64,000 bases of DNA from Rosa chinensis (Eukaryota > Streptophyta > Magnoliopsida > Rosales > Rosaceae), in contig NC_037092.1 of the NCBI RefSeq assembly GCF_002994745.2, positions 18,033,501 to 18,097,500 of the forward strand, read 5' to 3'. Shown in pieces: positions 1-11,046 of this stretch. The translations under genes and the position numbers were made by a program. Position 1 is the first letter of the stretch. Each line of letters opens with the position of its first letter. The notes beneath the pieces were generated by a model that was not told where the DNA came from, searched no databases, and was given only the letters and a program-made list of their open reading frames with translations.

Positions 1-1037
1 AACCAGAACAAGTACCACATCAAAGTCACAAACTCTATGTTTTTAAAACTAATGGGTACCAATAAGTTTCTACAACAAAACTACAAGGCAGTTTAGTTAA
101 CCTGAACAACAGTCTTTCCCCGAGCCTCGGCGATTTCATTGAGCACTTTGCTTTCGAGAACATGATTGGTACCCCAACTGGCTCCTATGGCACCCAATGG
201 GGGGAAGGCAGTCACAACTATACCGTTGGCCTTGCAGAAGTCTCTGAGCTTCTTTTGTTGCCAAAATGGGCTCATCTCAACCTATACATGCGCAAACTTG
301 ATCAATGTTGATAAAAATATCAGTTCAGTGCTACTAGAATTGCCAGGGGAAAAAAGGGACCAACTCACTTGGTTGACTGAAGGAGGAATAGTAGCAAAAG
401 AGAGCATATTCTGAGTCTTCTTGGTAGAGAAATTACTGATTCCAATGGATTTGGTGAGGCCAAGTCTCTGAGCTTCTTCCATGGCTCCCCACACACCCTT
501 GAAGTCCATCGGCATTTGGTCCTTCTCCTCGGGAAATTCCATCACTTTCCCAGGCGTGCCACTGATGGGCCAGTGAATCAGATACAGATCAAGGTACTCC
601 AATTGAAGAGTCCTACACAAAAGAATTCACACAGATTAGTCATCATGCACCCAATACATTTAGAGAGAGTCAATTCTTTTTTCTTTTTTTTCTTTCCGAA
701 ATCGCTAGGCTTACTGAAGCGATTTCTTTAGAGCAGGGAGAACCAAATCAGGGTGAGCATCATTACATCAAAGCTTGGAAGTGATGAAGAGCTCGTCCCG
801 AGAAGCCACGAGGCCCAGTTTGAGTGCTTGGGCTATGGCTACTCCCAGACTCTGCTCCGAGCCGTACAGGGAAGCCGTGTCGAAGTGGCGGTAACCGAGC
901 TTGATGGCCTCGAGAACAGCTTCCATCAGAACCTCTGGTTGTAAATTGTTGGATGCTGTGCCGAAGCCAAGCACAGGCATGGTCCTGTGGCCATCGGAGG
1001 ATTCAAGAACCACTACTGGGATTTGGGTTGCTGCCAT
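1..1037 (-). pseudogene. Aldo-keto reductase (codeinone/methylecgonone reductase-like), 3' end off window, nonsense mutation
   Basis: NADPH-dependent aldo-keto reductase of the plant AKR4 type, expected to be cytosolic and to reduce carbonyl groups. Three exons are visible on the minus strand: 1037-715, 612-369 and 281-102, joined by GT-AG introns with matching phases; the last exon lies just beyond base 1. The catalytic residues are visible: Asp53 and Tyr58 ([10 protein letters not shown]), Lys88 (ITSKL) and the active-site His in LIHWP. Other family motifs are [12 protein letters not shown] and [14 protein letters not shown]. The codon after SKL, normally Trp, is TGA at 768-770, and the downstream frame (CNDAHPDLVLPALKKSLQ) stays open, so this is a single-base nonsense change in an otherwise well-preserved gene. 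The protein would stop at 89 of roughly 320 residues. A genuine allele defect or a sequencing error are both possible. The substrate cannot be told from sequence. Confidence 0.85.
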
Positions 1038-1065
1038 CTCGGTTGATTTTGCTGAAAGCTGGGTT

Positions 1066-1073
1066 CTTTTATA
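1066..1073 (-). promoter_or_regulatory. TATA box of the AKR gene
   Basis: TATAAAAG on the minus strand, about 30 bases upstream of the AKR start codon (1037-1035). This implies a very short 5' leader. The position fits a core promoter but no transcript start is visible. Confidence 0.5.
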
Positions 1074-2800
1074 GATTTCGTTTGTTCTTCAGTCAAGGAG
1101 AGAAGACTCGATGAAACTCTCTTCGCTCTTCCACTTGGCCAGTAACGTCATTGCTCATGTAGGCCAGTCTAGGCGGCCGAGGAGCGACCCGAGTGTGGTT
1201 AGTGGCGCACTCGGCCCTTTTTTGAATGATTGAACTTGTCATCTTTTGAATAATTGTACGGCCTGCTCTAACATGCATTTATTCTATTTGATAGTTACCA
1301 TATTTGGTAGTTCCATAATTATGCTTTGAACCTCTAGCTTCTTTATACTGTTTAACTACATACTACACAATAGCTTCATTATTTCTCACTTCTTTTAAGA
1401 TGCATTGTTGTAGTCTAGTCTATACTTTGCTCCCATCTTGTCATCCATATATGCCTTATATGGTTCCTTCTGTCAAGTCACTTGGCCTCATCTAAATAAT
1501 TAAACCTTTATTTTCTTGCTATTGTTCAACTACAGACTACATGGAGATTAAGTCACAGAATACACGGTATCAAATAATTCATATAATTGCACCACATTTT
1601 TTTGCGGATCATAGCTTAATAGTCTATTCTCTTTGTCTAAAACTTTACTATATTTGAGGCAATCTCATATAATTGAGAAAGATAAAGTGAATGAGTTACT
1701 TTTTAAAATTGCTTCATCATGAATTCTCCTTGTCCAGATTCGTCTTAAGGAAATTTCTCTTCACTTGAATTTCCCTCGAAGGGAATACTCATCCAAATTT
1801 GTTTTGAGGAGATTTCTCTACACACAGATTTGCATTTAGAGAATTACTTCTCACCCATAATCACCTTGAGGGTATTTCTTCTTACTTAGATTCGTCTTGA
1901 GAAGATCTCTTTCACACATATTTGCATTTAGAGAATCACTGAGTTTTTTCATTTTTTTTTCATAAGATTTTACAGATAATTCTTCATATTATCGAGGATA
2001 TATACCAAAAATCTAAGATCGGGGATATTTGACAATGTCAGAGAAATTTCGCAGAAACGGTAGAAGATTTGCATTTAGAGAATTACAGAGTTTTTTTTTT
2101 TTTTTAATTAGATTTTATAGATATTTTTTCATATTATCAGGGATATATACCAAATATCTAATATATATTTGATGATATCGGATATTTATTGAGAATGGGC
2201 CACAATGACTATCCGATGTACTTATAGTGGATGTAAACATCCCAATATCGTAATTAATGCAATTTCCTTTTCTTGAAAAAAACTCCTACCTATTGGTACT
2301 ACGGTGATTTTTGTTTTTGGCTTACCCTCCGTAGCCAGTCTTAAAGATGATACATTTCAGTAACAATAGTAGGATGCTATTAAGGTTTTTCCTAATTTCC
2401 CAGTTGTTCTTTACGGGATCCATGAAGTGGATGTTCACTCATGTAAGTAGAAACGTAACTATTGCTAATTAGGCCTCGCTGGCTTTCATATGTCATTCAT
2501 TTCCAAATGATCACTTACAAAAAAGGAGGCTTGCAGAGAATGAAAACCAAGCAATACGTTATTACGTTTCCAGAATCGAATAGAAATCTTTATACAATGC
2601 ATGCCATAGATACATGACATAGCTGGCACCCTTGTTTTTGGATACTGGACTTGACAAAGGGCAAGCCCAAGAAGATGGAATAACATAGCCCAAACTTACA
2701 CAAAGGAAAGATAGTTCCCAACCTAAATCAACAATGATCAGCGCCGCGGGAAAGTGAACAGAAAAAAAAAAAAAAAAAAAAACAAGTGCGGCAATTAGAG
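1074..2800. other. Intergenic DNA with degenerate AT-rich repeats
   Basis: No gene is recognised here. Between about 1730 and 2110 there are diverged direct repeats of roughly 45-60 bases built around 'gatttgcatttagagaat' and 'agattcgtcttgag(g)a', followed by two similar stretches ending in T-runs and 'ttttcatattatc'. The rest is AT-rich single-copy-looking sequence. Position 2764-2781 is an A-run just downstream of the second AKR copy. Confidence 0.5.
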
Positions 2801-2807
2801 TGTAAAG

Positions 2808-3002
2808 TCAATACTCTCCATCCCATAACTCATCAAGGGACTTGTATGGTCCGGTAGCCGTAACCAACTCTTCTTCTCGAACTATCATTTTGCGCTGTGG
2901 GATTTGATTGATCTTCTCAAGATCCTCTTCTGTTAGTTCCCAGTCGAACACCTGCACATTTTGCTTCAACCTCTCCATGTTGTAGCTCTTCACTGCAAGA
3001 GT
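2808..3002 (-). pseudogene. Second aldo-keto reductase copy: distal part of last exon
   Basis: C-terminal coding sequence of an AKR, from LAVKSYNMERLKQ to SLDELWDGEY and a TGA stop at 2808-2810. It contains the family signature VFDWELTEEDLEKINQIPQ. The exon is cut after 'AGT' (3000-3002) by the CACTA terminus. The missing first part of the same exon (VCIRWVYQVGAT) is 46 kb away at 49060-49095, and the two halves meet in frame once one copy of the 3-bp target duplication is removed. No upstream exons of this copy are present to the end of the window, so it is truncated as well as interrupted. Confidence 0.88.
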
Positions 3003-3275
3003 CACTACTACAAAAAGGTCATCAGACGACGGTGGATTTCTGTTGTCTGATGACCAAGCTCACCGTAGTCTAAGTGAGTGTTGTGTGATTGAAAAATCAG
3101 ACAACGGTGATTCCACCGTTGTGTGATAACTGTTTGCTCAACAGAAAACATATTTCCGTTGTGTGAATTCTGCGCAGGCAGGTGCCTGGCATGGCATGCG
3201 TGGGGATGCCTTGGCACATTCAGACAACGACAAAGACAACAAAAAGAAATTTTGCCGTTGTCTGAGATTCATAAC
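3003..3275. repeat. CACTA left terminal and subterminal repeats
   Basis: Direct and inverted copies of short motifs such as CAGACAACGGTGATT, CCGTTGTGTGAT and TTGTCTGA follow the terminal CACTA repeat. In this superfamily such clusters are transposase-binding sites. Confidence 0.7.
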
Positions 3276-3769
3276 TGTCACGCCCCGAATTTTGAATAAC
3301 TAATTCATAATCCGAAACATGAAAAATCAACTACAACACCAGTCACTCAAATTTCAAATCTCAATTTAATTATTACAACTCACTTATACAAAGTAAATAT
3401 GTAAAGCTCAAATTGAGCATCACTCACCTCACTATTACAATCATTGTAAAACTACAACAATTACTCTAACCCGCACGATCACCGCCCTGATTCTCCTAAC
3501 CTGCAAGATTACCCGCTACACAATTTGAATAGTGTACCGGGATTGCAACAACACCAAACCCGGTAAGCTTTTGACAGCTCGTGAGTAAATAAGAAGGAAA
3601 TGTTGATTATAAATCATCTTTCTTTTAACTCAAGTAAACAACCAACAATCTCAACATCTGTAAGGAAACATCAAACCAAAACACGGAAAATCCACAACGA
3701 ATACATTTCCACAATCCTCTAATCCACAATATCACTACTTTGGTCCATCCCAACTGTTTGGATCCAACT

Positions 3770-4005
3770 ATATCTCTGTTATTATTTAACCGGCGGTCTT
3801 CGGACTTTTCCCTTGTCCTCAGAGCACTACATCTCGGTTATTATCTAACCGGCGGTCTTCGGACTCCCAGTCCTCAGAGCACTACATCTCGGTTATTATT
3901 TAACCGGCGGTCTTCAGACTCCCAGTCCTCAGAGCACTACATCTCGGTTATTATCTAACCGGCGGTCTTCGGACTCTCAGTCCTCAGAGCACTACAATTC
4001 TACCC
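3770..4005. repeat. LTR minisatellite with hairpin-forming unit
   Basis: Four to five tandem copies of a roughly 50-58 base unit containing CGGTTATTATTTAACCG, a perfect inverted repeat, then GCGGTCTTCGGACT and CCTCAGAGCACTACATCT. The reverse complement of the same array occurs in every other LTR of this family in the window. Confidence 0.85.
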
Positions 4006-6410
4006 TCTAATCAACTCAGAAGATCAACATGATTATCACACACATTTATCGGTTAACATCATCATAAACAATCATGGTAATTTCCAATACAATATCATAT
4101 CTCAACCAAATTATCATAATTCCACACCCACCTCAATGTCACAACATTCCATATATATATCCACGTAAATATATATATACGTAATCATCCGCACAGGGAT
4201 AATCACTAATACCAACTATAAATCACACACAAGAAAATTAGGAAATTCATTTTGTATAATTAAAACATTTTACTTACCTATGGACAGTAGTTGATCAAGT
4301 CCATATGATTAAAAACAAATATTTATTCCATAAATATTTTTTCACACAATTACGACAAAATAAATTAATTTAAAAGTGTTCGGTTCGTAATATGAACCAC
4401 GTGAGGTTTACTCACCCCTAATCCCGCTGCGTCTTCAATTTCACAAAACACTCCAAAACCGCTCACAAAGGAAGACCGTCAATCACCTAAATCCAATATG
4501 ATCATAACTTAGCCAACAACTCATAATTAAAATAAAGACGATCGACGGTCGGATCGAAATTATATGATGATCCAACGGTCGGATCCTCACGGATCGCCCA
4601 TAGGATCATCCCCCAAAATTATCACGAAGATCCAACGGTCGGATCTTCCTGAATCGTCCTTATAAACATCTCCACAAAATTTCATGAAAATCCGACGGTC
4701 GGATTCTCACGAATCGCCTTCCAAATCACTAATTCACAATTATACGAAGATCCAATTGTCTGATCTTCGTCCGTGACCTCACAAAGTCACCGGGACAGTC
4801 ATACGATCAACATATCAAAACTACAAGTCCATCGGACGGTCCGATCTTCACAGATCATTAATCGAACCATCGAAATTAATTAAAACCGTAAAATTCATAA
4901 CTAAAGCATACGATATCCAAAAATTATGAATTATATATGCAAACGATCGTATCGAAACCTAGAATCTAAAACTGTAAAGAAATCACATTTTTGACCCCCG
5001 TAGGTGGCCGGAAAAAGGGTCGCCGGAAAAAGGACAGAGCCGCCGCCGACCACCGCCAATGGTGTCGGAGCCTGGCTGCTCCTCTTCGTCTCATCAAGCC
5101 CAACCACTTTCCTAACTAGCACAAAGTCTGAAAATGAACGGAAGTGGTCGAAAAGTTACCTAGAAGCCACGGTTTGGCCGGAAAATTTCCAGAAACCGGT
5201 AGCAGCTCCGATCAACGTGAAAACGTCCACCACTCGCTTCGATTTCTTCATGAAAGTGATTCAGAACTTCATTCCGAGTGCATCTGTCCAAGAATCTCAA
5301 AGATTGAACGTCTAGAACTCGAGATATCGGTTTTGACTCAAAATTGAGCAAAAACCGGTTTCGATCTCCACCCAGTGGCGGATCTACACGGTAGGCTATC
5401 TAGGCTCAAGCCTAGACAACTTTTTGGCCAAAAAACGACAAAGTATATATATATCTATTAATCTATCTGACTTCAGCCCATACTCAAAGAAAAAAAAAAA
5501 AAAAAAAAGAATAGAGAGGTAAGAGGTTTCTCCGCGTTCTCCCCCAGCCACATCTTCGAGAGTTTGAGACGTCATCACGTCAAGCAGTCCTCTGACTCCT
5601 CAGTCCTCTCATCTCTTCGCGATTCGCCTCCACTGGTCCTCCCCTATTTTGCACAGATCGGAAATATCAGAGACTCAGAGTATCAGGTGATTCAGGTGAT
5701 CAGGTCTGCCTTTTCTTCTCCAATCTCCACCTCTCCCTTCCATTGCCCGATCTAATGCCCAACAGCCCAACAGCCCAAGGTTTCTCTCACTCTCCTAGTC
5801 TCCTTTGTGCCAATTTCTTATCTTGTTCGATTTTCTTAATGTGGGTTCACTGGGTATATTCCATTTCACTGGGTATCTTGTTCGATTTGCAGATTTGCAG
5901 AGATTCTTGGCTTCTTGCAGAGTTGTAGACTGGAGTGACCGAAGAGTTGGTTACTTGGCTGATTGCCTGGGTTTCTGGAAGAGTTCTGGACTTCTGGCCT
6001 TCCATGGCTCCATGAATTGTGAGTTGGGATTTTGAGTTTTGGGTATAAGTAGATGATTGGGATTGTTGGATTTGTGATGGGGATATCGGTTTTGGCCTTT
6101 TGGGTTTGTTTCACTCGGCTTAGTCAGTTTATTTGTGCAGTAGGCTGTAGGCTAATATTGTTCAATGCGGTTGATAATGCATTTTCACCCCTCAGAAGAT
6201 ATAAAACAATATTTGATATTGTTTTTGGACTTAATTGACTGTAAGCAAATAGTTTCAATTAGATTGTTATAGTATAATACAATATCTAAAGGGCATAAAA
6301 CTGTCTTATTATTTTGAATGCATGTTCTTGCTCATTGGCCACAGCCCACAGCTCTACTTCTTTAGATATGCACCAAGTAAAAATTCTGAGATTGTCGGTC
6401 CATCTTGCAG

Positions 6411-6504
6411 GTTTTTTTTTAATAATGCTACTGTGGAGACAGACAATCCTGATCTGAGAGATCGTGCATACATATATTGGCGCCTTCTATCAACTGATCC
6501 TGAG
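6411..6504 (+). pseudogene. Captured beta-adaptin (AP complex beta subunit) exon inside the hAT element
   Basis: The frame reads [20 protein letters not shown] followed by RLLSTDPE, which I recognise as the highly conserved trunk segment of AP-1/AP-2 beta-adaptin, a clathrin-coat adaptor subunit. It is bounded by a plausible acceptor (TTGCAG, 6405-6410) and donor (GAG|GTGGGT at 6504/6505). The frame is open upstream back to an ATG at 6322. Splicing to the acceptor at 6698-6699 (ACTATAG) would join GAG to GTA TTG AAT in phase 0 and read directly into the transposase. No other adaptin exons were recognised. The match is from memory, not a search. Confidence 0.75.
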
Positions 6505-6619
6505 GTGGGTTTTGTCTAATTATGTGTATAGTGTTTGTGTATAGTGTCTAATTAATGTCTGCTGCTAGTTAGTAACTAATAATAATGTATAATTAGTTGT
6601 AGTTGCATTATGTATGAAA

Positions 6620-6669
<50 letters not shown>

Positions 6670-6711
6670 TCTAATGGTGGTATCTATATAATACTATAGG
6701 TATTGAATATA

Positions 6712-9201
6712 ATGACAGATCACCGGAAACCCAAGAGGTACAAAAATCTTTTGTCATGGTTTACAAGTGGTGCTCCATCAAGTGATAGTGTCGATGAGAT
6801 TAGAAGTGGGAGTGGGAGTGGGAGTGGGAGTGGGAGTAGAAATGTGACTGAGAAATCTGTTAATGATGTCCCTTTAAACCCTTCACCATCTATTCCACTA
6901 GAAGAGTGTCATAATGAAAGAATTGAGAGAGAAGAAAGTTTTGATGTTAGTTCTCTTGAACGTGATCCAGGAATAAGGCGTCCAATATGCAAGTACCCTT
7001 TGAATGAGCGTGACAATATTCGAAGAGCTTATGTGGTCTTAGGACCGTATCAACCTCACTTAAGTTTTTACCCATTATCATTTGACGGAGGTCAAGGTCG
7101 AAAATTTAATCCTAAGTGGTTCAAAGAATGGCCGTGGCTTGAGTATTCCGCAGAGTTGGACAAAGCATTTTGCTTTCCTTGTTTCTTGTTTGATAGTTTC
7201 CCATCTCATCATCCAGCATTTACTGAGCATGGGTTTCAAGGTTGGAAGAATGTTATGTCAAAAAAATCTGGCATTGTCTATCACGTGGGAGGCATAAATT
7301 CCCCACATAATATTGCCATGCACAAGTGGGAGTCACTAAGAAACCCATCTAAGCATATTGAAAGAGTGATTAGCACACAATCATCACAAGAAGTAGCAGA
7401 CAACCGACTCCGGCTTATTACTACTATAGAGAGTGTAAGGTTGTTGGCACGCCAAGGTTGTGCTTTTAGAGGCCATGATGAATCGGTTAATTCATCCAAT
7501 GGTGGCAATTTCAATGCGGTTGTGGATTCCTTTGGAAGAATGAATATGGATGTTCGCAGAGTCTTACAAAATGCTCCTGGTAATGCCAAATATATTTCTC
7601 CCCTTATTCAAAAACAATTTCTAAATATACTTGGTAACAAAGTTAGAACCAAGATTCGGGAGGAAGTGGGAGATGCCAAATTTTGTATCCTTGTTGATGA
7701 AGCTGTTGATGTATCTAATAGGGAACAAATGTCTATCATTCTTCGATTTGTTGATTGTGATGGGTTTATTAGAGAACGGTTTTTCAAAGTGCTTAGTGTG
7801 GCAGACACTTGTTCTCAAACTCTAAAAGATGAGATATCTAAAGTCCTTACTCAATATGATCTTCAAGTAGAAAATATGCGTGGGCAAGGCTATGATGGTG
7901 CTAGCAACATGCGGGGTGAATTTAATGGTTTGCAAGCTTTGTTTCGTCAAGAGTGTCCATATGCATATTATGTTCATTGTTTTGCTCATCGCTTACAATT
8001 GACTTTAAATGCTGCAGCTAAAGGGGTGCATGATATTTGGGAATTCTTTTCAACTCTAAGTTTGATTGTAAATTTTGTTGATTCTTCTGCAAAAAGACAT
8101 TCAGCTTTGAGAGTTATTAGAGAAGAAGAAATTGCAAATTTAGTGGCTGCTGGAGCACTTGAGACTGGTAGAGGTGCTAATCAGACTTGCACTTTGCAAC
8201 GAGCAGGGGCTACTCGTTGGGGTTCACATCTTCGCTCTATTTCAAGTTTGATTAAGTTATTTGGAGCTACCCAAACAACTCTTGCAAATTTGGTTGCAGA
8301 TGGACCAAATAAAGTACAAGGAGAAGCAAAGAGTGTAGGTAATGCAATGAAGCGTTTTGATTTTGTGTTTTGCTTGCTTTTGATGCATGATGTCATGAAG
8401 ATTACTGATTTTCTTTGTCAGTCATTGCAAAAAAAAGCCATAGACATATTGAATGCTCTCAATTTTCTTTCAATAACAAAATCAAAACTTCAAGATATGA
8501 GAGAAGATGGTTGGGATGATTTGATTATGAGGGTTGAAACATTTTGTTGTGAGCATGATATTATTATGCCAGATATGTCTGCTCCTTATAAGAAAAGTAT
8601 AAGGGCTTGTGAACAAAATATTACAAATGAGCATTATTATCGGGTCAATATACTTAATGCTGTGATAGACTTTCAATTGGCAGAGTTGGATAGTAGATTT
8701 ACAGATAATTCGTTGGAGCTCCTTATTCTTAGTGCTACATTTGATCCACGCGATAATTTTCGATCATTTAAATGTGAAGATGCTTGCAATCTTGCTTTGA
8801 GGTTTTATCCTCAAGATTTTACTTCATATGATATGCTTGCTCTAGATGTGGAGTGTGGGTATTTTGTAGCTGGTATTCAGAAGGATCCAAGATTTGCCAA
8901 CACAACTACTGTGTCTGATTTGTGTCGGCGGTTAGTTGAATCAAGAAAGTCAGCATTCTTTCCTATGATTTATAGATTGATTTGTCTTGTGCTGACTCTG
9001 CCAGTTTCTACAGCAACAACAGAGAGAGCATTTTCATCTATGACCATCATAAAAAACAAACTTCGAAATAAGATGGAAGATGAGTTTTTTGATGATTTGA
9101 TGGTTCTCTACATCGAAAAAGAATTTGCCGATAGCATTGATAATGATTCTGTGATTGCTGAGTTTGAACTCAGTGGGTCTAGGAGGGTACGATTTAGTTA
9201 G
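6712..9201 (+). CDS. hAT transposase, TTF-type zinc finger / DUF4371 / hAT dimerisation protein
   Basis: Intact frame of about 829 codons from the ATG at 6712 (the same frame is open to the splice acceptor at 6699). This is the plant 'zinc finger MYM-type 1-like' transposase class, which cuts and pastes hAT DNA in the nucleus. From the N-terminus it shows a Gly-Ser repeat encoded by a (GGGAGT)n microsatellite near 6805-6837; a TTF-type finger with Cys157 and Cys160 (AFCFPCFLF; numbering from the upstream TTG at 6703); then the RNase H-like core with acidic residues at D332 (CILVDEAVDVS), D398 (GQGYDGASNMRG) and E774 (STATTERAFSSM); and a C-terminal hAT dimerisation region (AFSSMTIIKNKLRNKMEDEF). 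The three catalytic acidic residues and the absence of stops support function. The stop is followed by an AATAATAAAA-type signal near 9290. Confidence 0.92.
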   Translation: MTDHRKPKRYKNLLSWFTSGAPSSDSVDEIRSGSGSGSGSGSRNVTEKSVNDVPLNPSPSIPLEECHNERIEREESFDVSSLERDPGIRRPICKYPLNERDNIRRAYVVLGPYQPHLSFYPLSFDGGQGRKFNPKWFKEWPWLEYSAELDKAFCFPCFLFDSFPSHHPAFTEHGFQGWKNVMSKKSGIVYHVGGINSPHNIAMHKWESLRNPSKHIERVISTQSSQEVADNRLRLITTIESVRLLARQGCAFRGHDESVNSSNGGNFNAVVDSFGRMNMDVRRVLQNAPGNAKYISPLIQKQFLNILGNKVRTKIREEVGDAKFCILVDEAVDVSNREQMSIILRFVDCDGFIRERFFKVLSVADTCSQTLKDEISKVLTQYDLQVENMRGQGYDGASNMRGEFNGLQALFRQECPYAYYVHCFAHRLQLTLNAAAKGVHDIWEFFSTLSLIVNFVDSSAKRHSALRVIREEEIANLVAAGALETGRGANQTCTLQRAGATRWGSHLRSISSLIKLFGATQTTLANLVADGPNKVQGEAKSVGNAMKRFDFVFCLLLMHDVMKITDFLCQSLQKKAIDILNALNFLSITKSKLQDMREDGWDDLIMRVETFCCEHDIIMPDMSAPYKKSIRACEQNITNEHYYRVNILNAVIDFQLAELDSRFTDNSLELLILSATFDPRDNFRSFKCEDACNLALRFYPQDFTSYDMLALDVECGYFVAGIQKDPRFANTTTVSDLCRRLVESRKSAFFPMIYRLICLVLTLPVSTATTERAFSSMTIIKNKLRNKMEDEFFDDLMVLYIEKEFADSIDNDSVIAEFELSGSRRVRFS

Positions 9202-9937
9202 TTTAGTGTTATTTTACAACAAATGTATGCTTGTAGTTTTTAATTTACGGGGTTTGGTTTTATGTCCCCTCCGTTGTATGTTTTGATCCAAAATAATAAA
9301 AGCGTGAGGATGAGCCTCCCACTGGGTTCCAAACCTCAAAAAAAAAAAAAATTATTGTGCCCTTCTAATTAGCCTAGACAGGAATTTGATCCTGGTTCCG
9401 CCACTGTCTCCACCGCCGTTTAGCCGCCGTGAGGGGAGGAAAGGAGGCCATGGGGAGGTGCGCAAGGTTGAGGCGAGGCTACCCCAAGAATTTCACGTCC
9501 TATGGTGGCCGGAGGAGGAAGAAATGGCGGAAGGAAGAAAATTTGCGATTTCCGGCCGGTTTCCGCAGCAGCAGCCCGACTCCCTCCCTTTTTTTTATTT
9601 TTCTGAATTTTCTCGGAAATTTCCGAAAATGAAATATTTATACTAAATTGGAATTTTAAAAAAAAATCATAACTAATTTATACGAGCTCCGATTTTTGCG
9701 TTCCACATATGCACGCGATCGTATCGACGAGCTCTACAACTTTCATGAAGAAAATTTTCCCAAATTCGGTACGTATAAAAAGTCACTTTTTGAGACGCCC
9801 CTAAATGACGTACGATTTCGAAATAAAATTGTTCGAGCTAAATCCACAACTCCTCAAAGCTTCGTACTTCCTTCCATGACTACGAAATCATTCTAAAATG
9901 TCCTCGGAAATTAATTTGGATTTTTCGGGGTATTACA

Positions 9938-10529
9938 ATAACACACAACAGATATAAGTTATTCTTTGTTGTCTGAGGTTCATAACACACAACAGATTTT
10001 ACTCATTCTTTGTTGTCTGAGATATATAACACACAACAGATATAACTCATTCTTTGTTGTCTGAGATTAATAACACACAACAGATATAACTCATTCTTTG
10101 TTATCTGAGATATGTAACACACAACCAAAGTTAAATGATCTCTCGTCTGTTGCTTACTCAGACAACAAAGATGATTTATTTCTGTTGTGTGTTATGAATC
10201 TCACATAACAGAATTTTGTTTTCTTTTGTTGTTGGTTGTTAGTTCACACAACAATTATATTTGTTTAGCTGTGGTGTGAATATCGTAATCAAATTGGCTA
10301 ATGACCAATGACTGTTGTGGGAACAGCCTTAATTTTGAACTCTTTTACAGTCATACAACACATTGTTTTGTATTGTGTTGTATGAATGAAACTTGGACAA
10401 CAAGAAGAAATCCATATAAACGTTTTTCCAGAAATAATGCTCAATTATGACCATAGAAACAGTACTACAATCCTTATAATTCAAGCTATGACAACAGAGA
10501 TTGAGTCTGTACTTGTAAAATGTTCTAAC
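9938..10529. repeat. CACTA subterminal tandem repeats
   Basis: Four clear copies and one diverged copy of a roughly 44-base unit (ATAACACACAACAG ... TTCTTTGTTGTCTGAG) lie at 9938-10130. More scattered copies of ACACAACAG and its complement CTGTTGTG run to about 10420. This is original CACTA sequence between two nested insertions. No coding sequence is seen. Confidence 0.75.
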
Positions 10530-11046
10530 TGTTAATGTCTAAAAGTCTAGCGGTAGCTAGATCTTAGTTAACGTTGATCCGGTGGGCGGATCGATACTAG
10601 TGTTGTTGTTGTAGTTCCCGTTACCTGTCAAGTAAAATACAATGGGCGTCAGAGGGAGACCGCGCCGGGCGGTCTTCAACTCTCCGATGCCTAAGTTAGT
10701 CAATGTATTTATGTTGACAAAGTAACAGTAGGAAAGTATTGAATGCGTAATTAATGAGGAGAGAGGAGAGAACCTTTTATAGGTGAGGAAAAGACCGATC
10801 TTGTCTTTGTTTTCGATGTGGGACTGATATGCTTCAGTTCCCAGTTTCAGAAGCTTCTGATGCCATCTTGACACAGCGCGTGGCGGCGCGTCGGCGGCGA
10901 TCTGTAGGTGGTCCGACGCTAAGGTTGTAGCCCGCCTGGCGGCACGTCTGCCTGTCATTCCTTTGGTTGGAATTAGTACCTTTGGCGGTACAACGAGCAT
11001 GGCCCATTTATAGCTAATTATGCTTGCAAATGTACATGTATGTACA
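10530..11046 (-). repeat. 3' LTR of the Tat gypsy element
   Basis: 517 bp, TGTTAATG...TGTACA. In element orientation it is preceded by a G-rich tract (GGGGACTTGGGGGACT on the minus strand, 11047-11062), which fits a polypurine tract. On the minus strand the sequence reads TCTCACCTATAAAAGG around 10775-10785, a likely TATA box of the LTR promoter. Confidence 0.88.

Larger units (their letters stand above)
5373..9406 (+). mobile_element. Complete hAT-superfamily transposon
   Basis: The terminal inverted repeats begin CAGTGGCGGA and end TTCCGCCACTG. The element is flanked by a perfect 8-bp duplication TCTCCACC (5365-5372 and 9407-9414), diagnostic of hAT insertion. It is 4034 bp long. It encodes one long transposase frame (6712-9201) and, upstream, an exon matching beta-adaptin (6411-6504). 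An (AT)n tract lies at 6625-6664 in the intron between them. Intact ends plus an intact transposase suggest a recently active, possibly autonomous copy. It inserted into a solo LTR. Confidence 0.93.
3276..9937 (-). mobile_element. Solo LTR of the same family as the WOX-bearing LTR element, interrupted by a hAT element
   Basis: Starts TGTCACGCCCCG and ends CGGGGTATTACA, the reverse complement of the LTR ends seen at 29362-32054. It is flanked by the 5-bp duplication ATAAC (3271-3275 and 9938-9942). Removing the hAT insertion leaves about 2.6 kb, close to the 2.7-2.8 kb LTRs of the 29362 element, and the same internal minisatellite is present. There is no internal region or second LTR, so it is a product of LTR-LTR recombination. 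Flanking CACTA repeat sequence resumes on both sides. Confidence 0.85.

Noticed and set aside
5004..5351. Overlapping frames at 5004-5351 as a gene in the solo LTR
   Set aside because: They are GC-rich, short, open on both strands, and correspond to LTR sequence also seen at 29700-30150.
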